Source: Clostridium bornimense (GTDB lineage Bacteria; Bacillota; Clostridia; Clostridiales; Clostridiaceae). Taken from it: a stretch of DNA of 64,000 nt. Location of the stretch: positions 992,001 to 1,056,000 of the forward strand of contig NZ_HG917868.1 of NCBI RefSeq assembly GCF_000577895.1. Reading direction: 5' to 3'. Numbering within the stretch: position 1 is the stretch's first letter; the number at the start of each line of letters is the position of its first letter. This document shows positions 28,990 to 37,420 of the stretch, one piece after another. The translations under genes and the position numbers were made by a program. The notes beneath the pieces were generated by a model, which was not told the origin of the DNA, did not search any database, and saw nothing but the letters and a program-made list of their open reading frames with translations.

Positions 28990-29805
28990 ATGAAAGATGA
29001 AATGGCGCTAGTTTTTTCAGGAGGTGGTGGAAAGGGGGCATATGAAGTAGGCGTCTGGAAGGCATTGAAAATACTTGATATTGACAAAAGAATATCTGCA
29101 GTTTCAGGAAATTCTATTGGGGCATTGAATGGTGCGTTTTTTATGTGTAGTGATTTAATGGGAGCATTAAAATTATGGAGAAATGTTACTCAGGAAGATA
29201 CTATTCCATTAAAAATAACAGATTTTATTAAGTTGTGGTATAGATATAGATCCGATGTAGAGAAGATTATAGATACAGAATCTATAATGACCATGGATAA
29301 ATTAGATATATTTTTTAGTGAAAATATAAATTTTAAGGATATAAGTAATTCTAAGATTTTGGGATATGTTTCCGCATATAATATGGATAAAGAAGATATA
29401 GAATATTTTAAGTTAAATGGTAGAAGTGAAAGTGAAATTAAAGAAATATTAAAGGCTTCAACTTCATTACCACTTATTTTTGATCCTATATTTATAAACA
29501 ATTGCAAATACAGAGATGGATGTATAAAAGATAATATTCCTATAGAACCTCTTTATAGAGAAGGGTATAGAAAGTTTATAGTGGTCTCTTTAGAAAAAGA
29601 TGAAAAAATAGATAAAAATAAATATAAGAATGCTAAATTTTTTGAGATAATTCCGTCTTGTGATATTGGAACACATATTGTAAATGGAAGTTTAGATTTT
29701 AATCCTAAGGGAGCGGAGAAAAGATTAAAACAAGGATATTTAGATACTATGAGATATTTTAATAAAATTCAATATAATAAAAATATATTAGATACAAACT
29801 ATTAA
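28990..29805 (+). CDS. Patatin-like phospholipase, first tandem copy
   Basis: The 271-residue protein has the patatin oxyanion loop SGGGGKGAYE near the N-terminus, the nucleophile elbow GNSIG with catalytic Ser, and the catalytic Asp in YRDGCIKDN. These define a Ser-Asp dyad acyl hydrolase acting on phospholipid or lysolipid esters, probably cytosolic since no signal peptide is seen. ATG 28990 is preferred (GAGAGGTGA upstream); longer in-frame starts would run into the terminator. The next gene is a clear paralogue. Confidence 0.88.
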   Translation: MKDEMALVFSGGGGKGAYEVGVWKALKILDIDKRISAVSGNSIGALNGAFFMCSDLMGALKLWRNVTQEDTIPLKITDFIKLWYRYRSDVEKIIDTESIMTMDKLDIFFSENINFKDISNSKILGYVSAYNMDKEDIEYFKLNGRSESEIKEILKASTSLPLIFDPIFINNCKYRDGCIKDNIPIEPLYREGYRKFIVVSLEKDEKIDKNKYKNAKFFEIIPSCDIGTHIVNGSLDFNPKGAEKRLKQGYLDTMRYFNKIQYNKNILDTNY

Positions 29806-29867
29806 CATAATTTATAGAAGATTTATAGTAAAATAATAGTATGATTAGTTAATGAGTGGGTGAGATA

Positions 29868-30701
29868 ATGGATAGTAAGATAGGGCTAGTTTTATCTGGG
29901 GGAGGAGGTAAAGGAGCTTTTGAGATAGGAGCTTGGAAGGCCTTAAAAAGATTGGGTATAGATAAAAAAATTCAAGTTATATCAGGAAATTCTATTGGTT
30001 CTTTAAATGCAGTTATGTTTATGGTAGGAGAATTAGATTTAGCATTAAAAATGTGGAGAAATTTATCACAAAAGGAGGCATTACCGTTAAGTGCTACTCA
30101 GTTATTAGGGTTATATAAGCAATACAAAAAAGGAATAACTAACATATTAGAAGAAGATACTATTGTGGACAGTAGTGGATATCAAGAGATTATCGGAAGT
30201 TATGTTGATTTTGAGAAGGTAAGAAATTCAAAAATCAAAGGTTATATATCCGCTTACAATATGGATGACGATATTGTAGATTATTTTACTGTAAATGATA
30301 AAAGTGATGAAGAAATAGAAAGACTAATTAAGGCATCATCAGCATTGCCTGGACTTTTTGATCCAATAAAAATAAATGATAAATTTTATAGGGATGGTTG
30401 TATAAAAGATAATGTACCTATTGATCCGCTATATAAAGAAGGATGTAATGAAATAATAATTATATATTTAGGAGAAGATGAAAGGGTAGATTTATCGAAG
30501 TATCCGGGAGTTAAGTTTTATGAAATTTCACCTAGAGTAAATTTAGGTGGAATGCTTGATGGAAATTTAGATTTTAGTGGTAGTGGCGCTAATAAAAGAA
30601 TTTTACAAGGTTACCTAGATACAATGGCATATTTTGATAAGTTGGCTTATGAAGAAGGTGTTCCTTTAAATAAGTTAGATATCATTGGTGAAATAAAATG
30701 A
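29868..30701 (+). CDS. Patatin-like phospholipase, second tandem copy
   Basis: The 277-residue protein shares the same order of motifs as its neighbour: LSGGGGKGAFEIGAWKAL, GNSIGSLNA, a shared IxGYxSAYNMDxxxxxYF segment, and YRDGCIKDNVPIDPLYKEG. It is also predicted to be a Ser-Asp lipid acyl hydrolase. The two copies differ mostly in the central and C-terminal helices, so the duplication is old. ATG 29868 is chosen with GGGTGAG just upstream; spacing is short, and GTG 29856 is the alternative. Confidence 0.87.
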   Translation: MDSKIGLVLSGGGGKGAFEIGAWKALKRLGIDKKIQVISGNSIGSLNAVMFMVGELDLALKMWRNLSQKEALPLSATQLLGLYKQYKKGITNILEEDTIVDSSGYQEIIGSYVDFEKVRNSKIKGYISAYNMDDDIVDYFTVNDKSDEEIERLIKASSALPGLFDPIKINDKFYRDGCIKDNVPIDPLYKEGCNEIIIIYLGEDERVDLSKYPGVKFYEISPRVNLGGMLDGNLDFSGSGANKRILQGYLDTMAYFDKLAYEEGVPLNKLDIIGEIK

Positions 30702-30732
30702 ATATATTTTCAGATGGAAATATTAGATAATA

Positions 30733-30761
30733 TTGACATAGCCAATAAATAGTGATAAAGT
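30733..30761 (+). promoter_or_regulatory. Promoter for the riboflavin operon
   Basis: A consensus TTGACA (30733-30738) and TAAAGT (30756-30761) are 17 bases apart, about 17 bases before the FMN aptamer. The -10 box is imperfect. Confidence 0.55.
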
Positions 30762-30777
30762 AATAATAAATTAAATA

Positions 30778-30883
30778 ACCTTCAGGGCAGGGTGTGATTC
30801 CCTACCGGCGGTAAAGCCCGCGAGCGTAATGCATGATTCGGTGAAATTCCGAAGCCGACAGTATAGTCTGGATGAAAGAAGGA
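30778..30883 (+). promoter_or_regulatory. FMN riboswitch (RFN element)
   Basis: The classic conserved blocks are all present: CCTTCAGGGCAGGGTG, TTCCCTACCGGCGGTAAAGC, CCGCGAGCG, GATTCGGTGAAATTCCG, AAGCCGACAGTATAGTC and GGATGAAAGAAGG. FMN binding should favour the downstream terminator and shut off ribD-ribE-ribBA-ribH. Confidence 0.97.
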
Positions 30884-30920
30884 AAATAATTTTTTAGCTA
30901 AAGTATTATGTTTTACAATT

Positions 30921-30954
30921 AAGCCCTGAGTATATCTATACTCAGGGCTTTTAG
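30921..30954 (+). terminator. FMN riboswitch terminator
   Basis: AAGCCCTGAGTATA and TATACTCAGGGCTT make a perfect 14-bp stem, but only four Ts follow. It is the likely expression platform. Confidence 0.85.
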
Positions 30955-30986
30955 GTTGTAATACATTTAAATATTTAAGGTTACTG

Positions 30987-31034
30987 AAGGTTATACAAAT
31001 TCTATGGAAGAACTTTGTATAACCTTTAATTTTT
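30987..31034 (+). terminator. Second hairpin between riboswitch and ribD
   Basis: AAGGTTATACAAA (30987-30999) and TTTGTATAACCTT (31014-31026) form a perfect 13-bp stem followed by TAATTTTT. It lies between the riboswitch terminator and ribD, leaving only about 20 bases to the start codon. It may be a second terminator or a structure affecting ribD translation. Confidence 0.65.
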
Positions 31035-31055
31035 GTAAAGAGTGGTGAAGGAATA

Positions 31056-32162
31056 TTGAAAGAAGAATTTATGGAGAGAGCTTTACAACTATCGTTGAAA
31101 GGAATAGGACATACTAATCCTAATCCTATGGTAGGAGCTGTTATTGTTAAAGATGGAAGAATAATAGGTGAAGGATACCATAGAAAATATGGTGAGGCTC
31201 ATGCAGAAGTAAATGCCTTTGACAATGCTACAGAAGATGTAAAAGGAGCTGAAATGTATGTAACTTTAGAACCTTGTGCTCATTATGGAAAAACGCCACC
31301 TTGTGCAGAGCGAATAGTTAAAGAAGGAATAAAGAAGGTTTATGTAGCAATTGGAGATCCTAATTCCAAAGTAGGTGGAAAAGGAATTGAAATTCTAAAA
31401 AGTGCTGGAATAGAAGTGGAAGTGGGATTTTTAGAAGATAAGTGTAAGAAGGTAAATGAAATTTTTCTTCATTATATAAAAAATAAAACTCCTTTTGTAA
31501 TTGCAAAGTGGGCAATGACACTAGATGGAAAAATAGCAGCAAACACTGGGGATTCTAAGTGGATAACTAATGAAAAAAGTAGGGAACATGTGCATAAGCT
31601 AAGACAAAGAGTTTCAGCAATCTTAGTAGGGCACAATTGTGTAAAAAAAGATGATCCAATGCTTAATGTTAGACTAGAGAATCTAGAAAATGGAGTAAGT
31701 AATCCAACTAGAGTCATTGTTGCTACTGATGGTGATATTGATTGTAAATTGAAAGTAGTAAAAACAGCTAGAGAAATTCCAACTATTGTAGCGGCTAAGG
31801 TTATTGATGATATAAAGAGAAGAGAGTTAGAGAGCTATGGAGTGGAAGTATTACTTTGTGCTGAAAGAGATGGAAGAGTTTCAATAAAGGATTTGGTTAA
31901 GAAGTTAGGAGAAAGAAATATAGATTCACTACTTATCGAGGGTGGTGGTGAAATACTAGCTTCTGCTTTTGAAGAAAATGTAGTAAATAAGATATCGGCA
32001 TTTATAGCACCAAAAGTTATTGGTGGAAGAGATGCAGTAACAGCTATAGAAGGGAAAGGACATCCTTTGATGAATATGGCAACGAAGGTAAAGAATATAA
32101 AATATAAGACATTTGATGATGATATTTTGATAGAAGGTGATGTGGAGTGTTCACAGGAATAA
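31056..32162 (+). CDS. ribD: Riboflavin biosynthesis deaminase/reductase
   Basis: The bifunctional cytosolic enzyme deaminates the pyrimidine product of GTP cyclohydrolase II and then reduces its ribose side chain with NADPH. The 368-residue protein has an N-terminal CMP/dCMP-deaminase-type domain with zinc site HAEVNAF and EPCAHYGKTPPCAE. The C-terminal reductase domain (about 145-360) has WAMTLDGKIAANTGDSKWIT and LIEGGGEILASAF. TTG 31056 fits GGTGA seven bases upstream; ATG 31071 is the alternative. It is first in the rib operon behind the FMN riboswitch. Confidence 0.95.
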   Translation: MKEEFMERALQLSLKGIGHTNPNPMVGAVIVKDGRIIGEGYHRKYGEAHAEVNAFDNATEDVKGAEMYVTLEPCAHYGKTPPCAERIVKEGIKKVYVAIGDPNSKVGGKGIEILKSAGIEVEVGFLEDKCKKVNEIFLHYIKNKTPFVIAKWAMTLDGKIAANTGDSKWITNEKSREHVHKLRQRVSAILVGHNCVKKDDPMLNVRLENLENGVSNPTRVIVATDGDIDCKLKVVKTAREIPTIVAAKVIDDIKRRELESYGVEVLLCAERDGRVSIKDLVKKLGERNIDSLLIEGGGEILASAFEENVVNKISAFIAPKVIGGRDAVTAIEGKGHPLMNMATKVKNIKYKTFDDDILIEGDVECSQE

Positions 32163-32791
32163 TTGAAGAAATAGGCGTTGTGAAAAATCTAAAAAAGACT
32201 TCCGACGGAATGACACTATTTATATATGGCAAAAAAGTTACATTTGATACAACATTAGGAGCATCAATAGCTATCTCAGGAGTTTGTACAACTGTTACAT
32301 CTTATAAGGATGGAATATTTTCAGTAGATATTATGGAAGAATCTTTAGATAGGAGTAACCTTAAATATCTATCAGTAGGTGATAGAGTAAATCTAGAAAG
32401 AGCATTATCAGTAAATGGAAGACTAGATGGACATATTGTATCTGGTCATGTAGATGGTATGGGGAAGATTATTAAGGTAGAAAAAAGAGGTTTTTCTCAT
32501 GAGATTACAATTGCATTAAGTAGTGACTTACTTAAATATGTAGTAGAAAAAGGATCTATTGCTATTGATGGAACATCGCTTACTGTTGCAGCAGTTAGTG
32601 ATGATGATTTTAAAGTAGATATTATTCCTCATAGTGGGGAAAATACTACGTTATTAGAAAAGCCTATAGGTAGTGAGGTAAATATAGAAGTAGATGTACT
32701 TGCAAAGTATGTTGAGAAGATATTTTCTAGAAGCAAGGAAGAGAAAAAAAGTGATATAACTTTAGATTTTTTAAGAAGTAATGGTTTTTAA
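32147..32791 (+). CDS. ribE: Riboflavin synthase, alpha chain
   Basis: The enzyme dismutates two 6,7-dimethyl-8-ribityllumazine molecules to riboflavin. The 214-residue protein begins FTGIIEEIG and consists of two similar lumazine-binding barrels. The second starts at about residue 97 with [14 protein letters not shown], and S[10 protein letters not shown] lies at about 140. The GTG start overlaps the end of ribD by 16 bases, with AAGGTGA six bases upstream, so translation is probably coupled. Confidence 0.95.
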   Translation: MFTGIIEEIGVVKNLKKTSDGMTLFIYGKKVTFDTTLGASIAISGVCTTVTSYKDGIFSVDIMEESLDRSNLKYLSVGDRVNLERALSVNGRLDGHIVSGHVDGMGKIIKVEKRGFSHEITIALSSDLLKYVVEKGSIAIDGTSLTVAAVSDDDFKVDIIPHSGENTTLLEKPIGSEVNIEVDVLAKYVEKIFSRSKEEKKSDITLDFLRSNGF

Positions 32792-32807
32792 ATTAGGGGG
32801 GAATAGT

Positions 32808-34004
32808 ATGAACAATAATTTTTGTACTGTAAAAGAAGCAGTAGCAGATTTAAAGCAAGGGAAAATGATCATAATAGTTGATGATGAAGGTAGAGAAAAT
32901 GAAGGGGATTTAGTAATTCCAGCTGAAATGTCTACAGGAGAAAATATCAACTTTATGATTAAGTATGCTAAAGGCCTTTTATGTGCTCCGGTTGAAGTGG
33001 ATATAGCAAAAAGATTATCTTTAGATCCAATGGTAGCTAATAATACAGATAATCATGAAACTGCTTTTACAGTTTCTGTTGATTATAAAGATACTACTAC
33101 AGGAATATCAGCTTTTGAAAGAGCAGAGACAATAAGACAATTAGCAGAATCAAAAGATCCTAAAGATTTTAGAAGACCAGGACATATTTTTCCGCTTATT
33201 GCGAAGAAAGGAGGAGTCTTAGAGAGAACTGGACATACAGAGGCTTCAGTGGATATATCAAAAATTGCAGGATTTAAAGGTGCAGCAGCAATTTGTGAAA
33301 TAATAAAAGAAGATGGAACTATGGCAAGAAGAGATGATCTAATAATTTTTGCTAAGGAACATAATTTAAAGATATTAACTATAGAAACACTTAAAAAGTA
33401 TAGAATGGAAACAGAAATAATTGTTGAAAAAGTTACAGAGACAAAACTTCCAACAGAGTTTGGTGATTTTAAAATAGTTGGATTTGTGAACAAGATAAAT
33501 AGAGAAGAGCATGTTGCCTTAGTTAAGGGAAATCCAAGTAAAGATGAGCCAACATTAGTTAGATTACATTCTGAGTGTTTAACTGGTGATGTTTTTCATT
33601 CTAAAAAATGTGATTGTGGGGCTCAATTAATGACAGCTCTTAATCGTATTGAAGAAGAAGGTACAGGAGTATTATTATACTTAAGACAAGAAGGAAGAGG
33701 AATAGGATTAGTAAATAAAATAAAAGCTTATGCTTTACAAGAAAAAGGCATGGATACAGTAGAAGCTAATATAGCATTAGGTTTTCCAGCAGATATGAGA
33801 GAATATAATATTGGAGCACAAATGCTTTCACAATTAGGAGTAGGTAAGATAAGATTAATGACTAATAATCCTGATAAGATTGAAAATATAAAAGGATTTG
33901 GTGTAGAAGTTATTGAAAGAGTTCCAATTATAATTGAAAGCAATCCTATAAATGAAGGATACTTAAAAGTTAAGGAAATTAAAATGGGACATATGTTTAA
34001 GTAA
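32808..34004 (+). CDS. ribBA: Bifunctional DHBP synthase / GTP cyclohydrolase II
   Basis: The 398-residue protein supplies both precursors of riboflavin. Residues 1-200 are the RibB domain making dihydroxybutanone phosphate from ribulose 5-phosphate ([32 protein letters not shown]). Residues 205-398 are the RibA domain opening GTP, with the zinc cysteines in [17 protein letters not shown] and [12 protein letters not shown] 32808 has AGGGGGGAA upstream and is preferred over a longer start inside ribE. Confidence 0.96.
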   Translation: MNNNFCTVKEAVADLKQGKMIIIVDDEGRENEGDLVIPAEMSTGENINFMIKYAKGLLCAPVEVDIAKRLSLDPMVANNTDNHETAFTVSVDYKDTTTGISAFERAETIRQLAESKDPKDFRRPGHIFPLIAKKGGVLERTGHTEASVDISKIAGFKGAAAICEIIKEDGTMARRDDLIIFAKEHNLKILTIETLKKYRMETEIIVEKVTETKLPTEFGDFKIVGFVNKINREEHVALVKGNPSKDEPTLVRLHSECLTGDVFHSKKCDCGAQLMTALNRIEEEGTGVLLYLRQEGRGIGLVNKIKAYALQEKGMDTVEANIALGFPADMREYNIGAQMLSQLGVGKIRLMTNNPDKIENIKGFGVEVIERVPIIIESNPINEGYLKVKEIKMGHMFK

Positions 34005-34040
34005 TAAATTTTAATATTAAATAAATTTTAGGAGGAATTA

Positions 34041-34505
34041 ATGATGATAATTGAAGGAAATTTAGTTGCATCAGGTTTAAAAATTGCTATAGTGGCAGGA
34101 AGATTTAATGAATTTATAGTAGGAAAACTAGTTTCAGGAGCAGTAGATGCAATAGTACGTCATGGAGGAAATGAAGAAGATATAGATATAGCCTATGTAC
34201 CAGGTGCTTTTGAACTACCACTAGCAGCGAAAAAGCTTGCTAAGACTGGAAAATATGATGCTATCGTAGCTTTAGGAACAGTAATAAGAGGAGCAACTAC
34301 ACATTACGATTATGTGTGTTCAGAAGCTGCAAAGGGAATTGGAAAGATCTCTTTAGATGAAGAAATTCCAGTAATGTTTGGTGTAGTTACTACAGAAAAT
34401 ATAGAACAAGCTATTGAAAGAGCTGGAACAAAAGCAGGAAATAAAGGATTTGATGCAGCAGTTTCTGCAATTGAAATGGCAAATTTACTTAAAAATATTG
34501 GATAA
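34041..34505 (+). CDS. ribH: 6,7-dimethyl-8-ribityllumazine synthase
   Basis: The enzyme joins dihydroxybutanone phosphate with the pyrimidine diamine; in many Firmicutes it forms a 60-subunit capsid around riboflavin synthase. The 154-residue protein shows [43 protein letters not shown] and [12 protein letters not shown]. Two ATGs are adjacent (34041 and 34044) behind AGGAGGA. Relatives begin at the second, so the true protein may be one residue shorter. It is the last gene of the rib operon. Confidence 0.96.
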   Translation: MMIIEGNLVASGLKIAIVAGRFNEFIVGKLVSGAVDAIVRHGGNEEDIDIAYVPGAFELPLAAKKLAKTGKYDAIVALGTVIRGATTHYDYVCSEAAKGIGKISLDEEIPVMFGVVTTENIEQAIERAGTKAGNKGFDAAVSAIEMANLLKNIG

Positions 34506-34513
34506 GATGAAAT

Positions 34514-34553
34514 AAAGAAGTTGAAGCACCATTAGTGCGACAACTTCTTTTTT
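34514..34553 (+). terminator. Terminator of the rib operon
   Basis: AAAGAAGTTG and CAACTTCTTT pair around an inner GCAC/GTGC stem, followed by a T run. Confidence 0.85.
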
Positions 34554-34575
34554 ATTGTACTTGTATGTATATAAA

Positions 34576-34665
34576 ACTAATATTAATACCTGTTCTAGAT
34601 AAGTAGTGGTAATTGTAAAAATAAGATAAATACCACTACTTTTCTAGAACAGATGCTAATATGAC
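34576..34665. repeat. Repeat family A, full palindromic copy
   Basis: The left arm reads ACTAATATTAATACCTGTTC, then TAGATAAGTAGTGGTA. The right arm reads TACCACTACTTTTCTAGAAC, then AGATGCTAATATGAC. The arms are about 35 bases, inverted, and about 85-90 percent complementary around a 19-base AT-rich loop. It lies between the rib terminator and the end of the epimerase gene. Half-units occur at 231, 325 and 4180 and a diverged full copy at 48248. Confidence 0.75.
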
Positions 34666-34671
34666 ATTTTA

Positions 34672-35535
34672 TTATAATATACCAGCGAGAGTACAATTAA
34701 TACCTTCAAGGAGATCCATTTGTGGATAATATAGTCCAGAATTTTTTAGTTTATCTGTATTAAGCAAATAAGTTACATCCCTAAAAGGAAAATAGCTACG
34801 AGCAGGGATATTTTCTGTAACTCTTTTTATCTTATAGTCTCTTTTTAAGGCTTTAGCAATGGTGAATACAATTTCTTCAAAAGTGTATATGTTAGGATGA
34901 GTTAAGTTGAATATACCAGTAATATCATCATTTGTTATAGCGGATTCAAAAGTTTTAACAAGATCATCGATATTGATAAATTGGATTGAAGAATTATTTG
35001 GAGGAATTGGAATGGTTTCATTATTCAATATTTTATCTATAAAAAATTTTTCTCTATATAGATTATTATCTTTGCCATATATATAGGTTGGTCTAAAAAT
35101 ACAGTATTTTAAGTCACTATTAATTAAAGAGTCCTCTGCTTCTTTTTTATTTGTTCCATAACTGCCCCAATTTTCATTGTATCCTGTTTTGTAATTTTCA
35201 TTAATAATGTCATTTGTACTAGGATAAACAGCACCAGAGGAACAAAAGATATATTTTTTTATTGTAGATTTATTGATGGAATTCAGTAGAAAGTCTATAT
35301 CTCTCTTTTCATAGGCAGAAATATCAACAATGTAATCATAATGTTTATTTTCAAGGCTTTTCTTTAGATTGGGTATGTCATGTCTGTCGCAGATTATGTG
35401 TTCTCTAAAACCGGTATATTCAATAGGAATAATACCTCTAGTTAAAATATCAACAATATAATTTTTAGAGATTAAGTGTTTTGCAATAGCTTTGCTTACA
35501 AAAGTAGATCCTCCTAGGACCAAAATAGTATTCAT
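34672..35535 (-). CDS. NAD-dependent epimerase/dehydratase family protein
   Basis: This 287-residue extended-SDR protein has an N-terminal Rossmann motif LGGSTFVSKAIAKHL, CSSGAVYP, and the catalytic pair in YGTNKKEAE. FRPTYIYGKDNNLYRE follows the pattern of nucleotide-sugar epimerases and of isoflavone-reductase-like relatives. The third glycine of the usual GxxGxxG loop is replaced (GGSTFVS). The substrate is unknown. GAGGTGATT lies before the ATG at 35535. It is a single gene pointing back towards the rib operon. Confidence 0.82.
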   Translation of the reverse strand: MNTILVLGGSTFVSKAIAKHLISKNYIVDILTRGIIPIEYTGFREHIICDRHDIPNLKKSLENKHYDYIVDISAYEKRDIDFLLNSINKSTIKKYIFCSSGAVYPSTNDIINENYKTGYNENWGSYGTNKKEAEDSLINSDLKYCIFRPTYIYGKDNNLYREKFFIDKILNNETIPIPPNNSSIQFINIDDLVKTFESAITNDDITGIFNLTHPNIYTFEEIVFTIAKALKRDYKIKRVTENIPARSYFPFRDVTYLLNTDKLKNSGLYYPQMDLLEGINCTLAGIL

Positions 35536-35719
35536 ATAATCACCTCATAAATAGTATAGCATATTTACAGTATTATTGTATACTATTTATATATATTATA
35601 CACAATTAAGATTTATAACATATATTACAAAAATAAAATTTTATACTATAATTTAAGTATTCATATTTTAAGGAGTAGATAAAATAAATTTAGTATAAAA
35701 TAGGAGGTGGAGAAGAACT

Positions 35720-36137
35720 ATGAGTATTGTACTATTGTTTATAATATTATCTATTATTGTAGCAATTATTTTTCCACCAAGTTTAGGTAAAATGCTAGTG
35801 TTTAAGGTGTAAAGTTTATACACTTATAGAAAGAATTAATATTTGGCGTAGTAAAGCATTTATTTCATCTGCGCCTGTAGCTGTAGAACGGACTGAATTT
35901 AATGTTTTTGATAAGGTACCTTCTATTGATATTCCAGTATATTTTCTTGCTGGAGCATATGATTATACTTGTTGCTATTCTTTATAAAAACAGTATTATG
36001 ACGCTATTAAAGCACCACTTAAAGGTTTTTATACTTTTGATAACTCTGCTCATAGTCCGCTATTTGAAGAATCTAAAAAAGCCATTAACATATTAAAAGA
36101 AGATGTATTAAATAATAAAAATACTTTATCTGATTGA
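35720..36137 (+). pseudogene. Decayed alpha/beta hydrolase gene
   Basis: AGGAGGTGG precedes an ATG (35720) that opens only 30 codons of a membrane anchor-like start (MSIVLLFIILSIIVAIIFPP) and stops at 35812. About 45 bases on, in another frame, comes INIWRSKAFISSAPV, followed by DIPVYFLAGAYDYT with the catalytic Asp. NSAHSPLFEESKKA follows with the catalytic His, and the frame ends at 36137. A TAA interrupts this frame at 35986-35988. The central part with the nucleophile serine is missing. I read this as an internal deletion with a frameshift plus a nonsense mutation in a proline-iminopeptidase-like hydrolase. Confidence 0.78.
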
Positions 36138-36163
36138 TGGATGTTATTAGTATAAAGGTTAAT

Positions 36164-36193
36164 TTGATTAATTTTTTCTTTTTGGTGTATAAT
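36164..36193 (+). promoter_or_regulatory. Probable sigma-A promoter for yqeY
   Basis: TTGATT (36164-36169) and a perfect TATAAT (36188-36193) are 18 bases apart. Confidence 0.6.
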
Positions 36194-36214
36194 AACAATT
36201 ATAAGTATTAAGAA

Positions 36215-36249
36215 AAGGGGTGAAGTGTTAGTAGAATTTAACTGCTAAC
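36215..36249 (+). promoter_or_regulatory. Ribosome binding site with an intervening stem-loop upstream of yqeY
   Basis: AAGGGGTGA (36215-36223) is the only good ribosome binding site, yet it lies 33 bases before the ATG at 36257. Between them GTTAGTAG (36227-36234) and CTGCTAAC (36242-36249) form an 8-bp stem with one G-U pair and a seven-base loop. Folding it out would leave about 10 bases between site and start, a normal distance. This reading is inferred from geometry alone. Confidence 0.55.
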
Positions 36250-36256
36250 AATATAT

Positions 36257-36691
36257 ATGTTAAAAGAGACATTAAAAAAAGATGAAATAGCAGCTATGAA
36301 GGCAAAGGAAAAATCTAAAGTTGCTGTTTTAAGATTAATAAATGCTGATATTAAAGGTAAAGAAATTAATACAAGAACTACTTTAAGTGATGAAGAAATA
36401 GTCTCTATAATTGAAAAAAACATAAAACAACAAAAAGAGACTTTAGAATATGCTGAAAAACTTGGTGATGAAGAAAAGATTAATGAATGTAATTTTGCTA
36501 TTGGAGTATTAACACCATATTTGCCAGCTCAATTAAGTGATGAAGAAGTAGAAAATATGCTTAAAGAAATTATAAGTACTAATAATTATACTGCTAAAGA
36601 TATGGGTAAAATTATGAAAGAAATAATGCCTAAAGTAGCAGGTAGATATGAAAGAAGTAAGATTAATCCAATGGTTAAATCTTTATTATAA
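36257..36691 (+). CDS. yqeY: GatB/YqeY domain protein
   Basis: The 144-residue protein matches YqeY. The sequence MLKETLKKDEIAAMKAKEKSKVAVLRLINADIKGKEI and the C-terminal KDMGKIMKEIMPKVAGRYERSKINPMVK are the family's hallmarks. YqeY resembles the tRNA-binding tail of the amidotransferase subunit GatB and may bind tRNA or act as an accessory amidation factor; its role is unproven. Here it stands alone, whereas in many Firmicutes it follows rpsU. There is no ribosome binding site directly before the ATG. Confidence 0.92.
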   Translation: MLKETLKKDEIAAMKAKEKSKVAVLRLINADIKGKEINTRTTLSDEEIVSIIEKNIKQQKETLEYAEKLGDEEKINECNFAIGVLTPYLPAQLSDEEVENMLKEIISTNNYTAKDMGKIMKEIMPKVAGRYERSKINPMVKSLL

Positions 36692-36694
36692 AAT

Positions 36695-36730
36695 AATTAC
36701 AGGTAGCAAAAATGCTACCTGTAATTTTTT
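36695..36730. terminator. Bidirectional terminator after yqeY
   Basis: AATTACAGGTAGCA and TGCTACCTGTAATT form a perfect 14-bp stem with a T run. It also touches the 3' end of the converging gene at 36729. Confidence 0.9.
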
Positions 36731-37031
36731 AAGTAAGAAAATTTTCTGTTAGAGTTAGTTTTTTGTATATATCAGAAATAAAGTCTATTAAGGCACCTAA
36801 TAATGTAAAGGAGACAAGGTGGATTGCATAAGATAAATATACATCATTAGTATTAAATAAATAATAAGTAACACCAGAGGTTTTAAGAATATCATTATAA
36901 GCTAAGAACCTTAGGATCGGATTTGATTGAAATAATATATTATTATCAGGAGATCCTGAAATGGTATTAATTATATTAATGAATATAATTAATAAACTTG
37001 TTGTTCCGAAAGAAAAATAAAATTTTTTCAT
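36729..37031 (-). CDS. Small membrane protein, about 100 residues
   Basis: The protein starts KKFYFSFGTTSLLIIFINIIN, giving one N-terminal membrane helix. A polar middle follows (SGSPDNNILFQSNPILRF), and a second hydrophobic segment (LSYAIHLVSFTLLGALIDFI) lies near the C-terminus. No family is recognised. AGGTGGTG lies 13-14 bases before the ATG at 37031, which is long. A GTG at 37049 would be too close to it, so the start is uncertain. Confidence 0.6.
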   Translation of the reverse strand: MKKFYFSFGTTSLLIIFINIINTISGSPDNNILFQSNPILRFLAYNDILKTSGVTYYLFNTNDVYLSYAIHLVSFTLLGALIDFISDIYKKLTLTENFLT

Positions 37032-37141
37032 ATATGCCGTTAACACCACCTGTATATATTTATATAACCATAATTATACATTATAGCATATAAAAATATT
37101 TATATACAGAAAATTTATACAAAATATGGAATTTTGTATGC

Positions 37142-37300
37142 CTATTTTGGTTCAATATCTTCTTTTATACAATCACTAGTATAATCAAATTCTTGATATG
37201 AGATATTTTGTTGTACTATATTATCATGAACGCCTTTAATTATTGTTGAAAATTGTTTTTCTAGATAGCCTCTTTCTTTAGGAAGATATTTTTTATTCAT
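37142..37300 (-). CDS. Small soluble protein, 52 residues
   Basis: GAGGTGATT lies just upstream of an ATG at 37300 that opens 52 codons (MNKKYLPKERGYLEKQFSTI at the start). The peptide is charged, probably helical at its N-terminus, and ends in an acidic SDCIKEDIEPK tail. It has no membrane segment and no recognised family. The strong ribosome binding site and intact frame support a real gene. Confidence 0.65.
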   Translation of the reverse strand: MNKKYLPKERGYLEKQFSTIIKGVHDNIVQQNISYQEFDYTSDCIKEDIEPK

Positions 37301-37420
37301 AATAATCACCTCAAAATATAGTTTGTGTAAAAAAGTAATAAATATTAAATGGAAATATAATTACATATACAAGAATATACTTTATAATGATATATAATAG
37401 ATATGAAGAGGTGATATGAC

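Noticed and set aside
35902-36096. 64-codon plus-strand frame within the decayed hydrolase
   Set aside because: It is in the wrong frame relative to the recognisable hydrolase residues and lacks a ribosome binding site.
36164-36256. Riboswitch before yqeY
   Set aside because: The only structure is the short stem-loop near the start. No known aptamer blocks are present.
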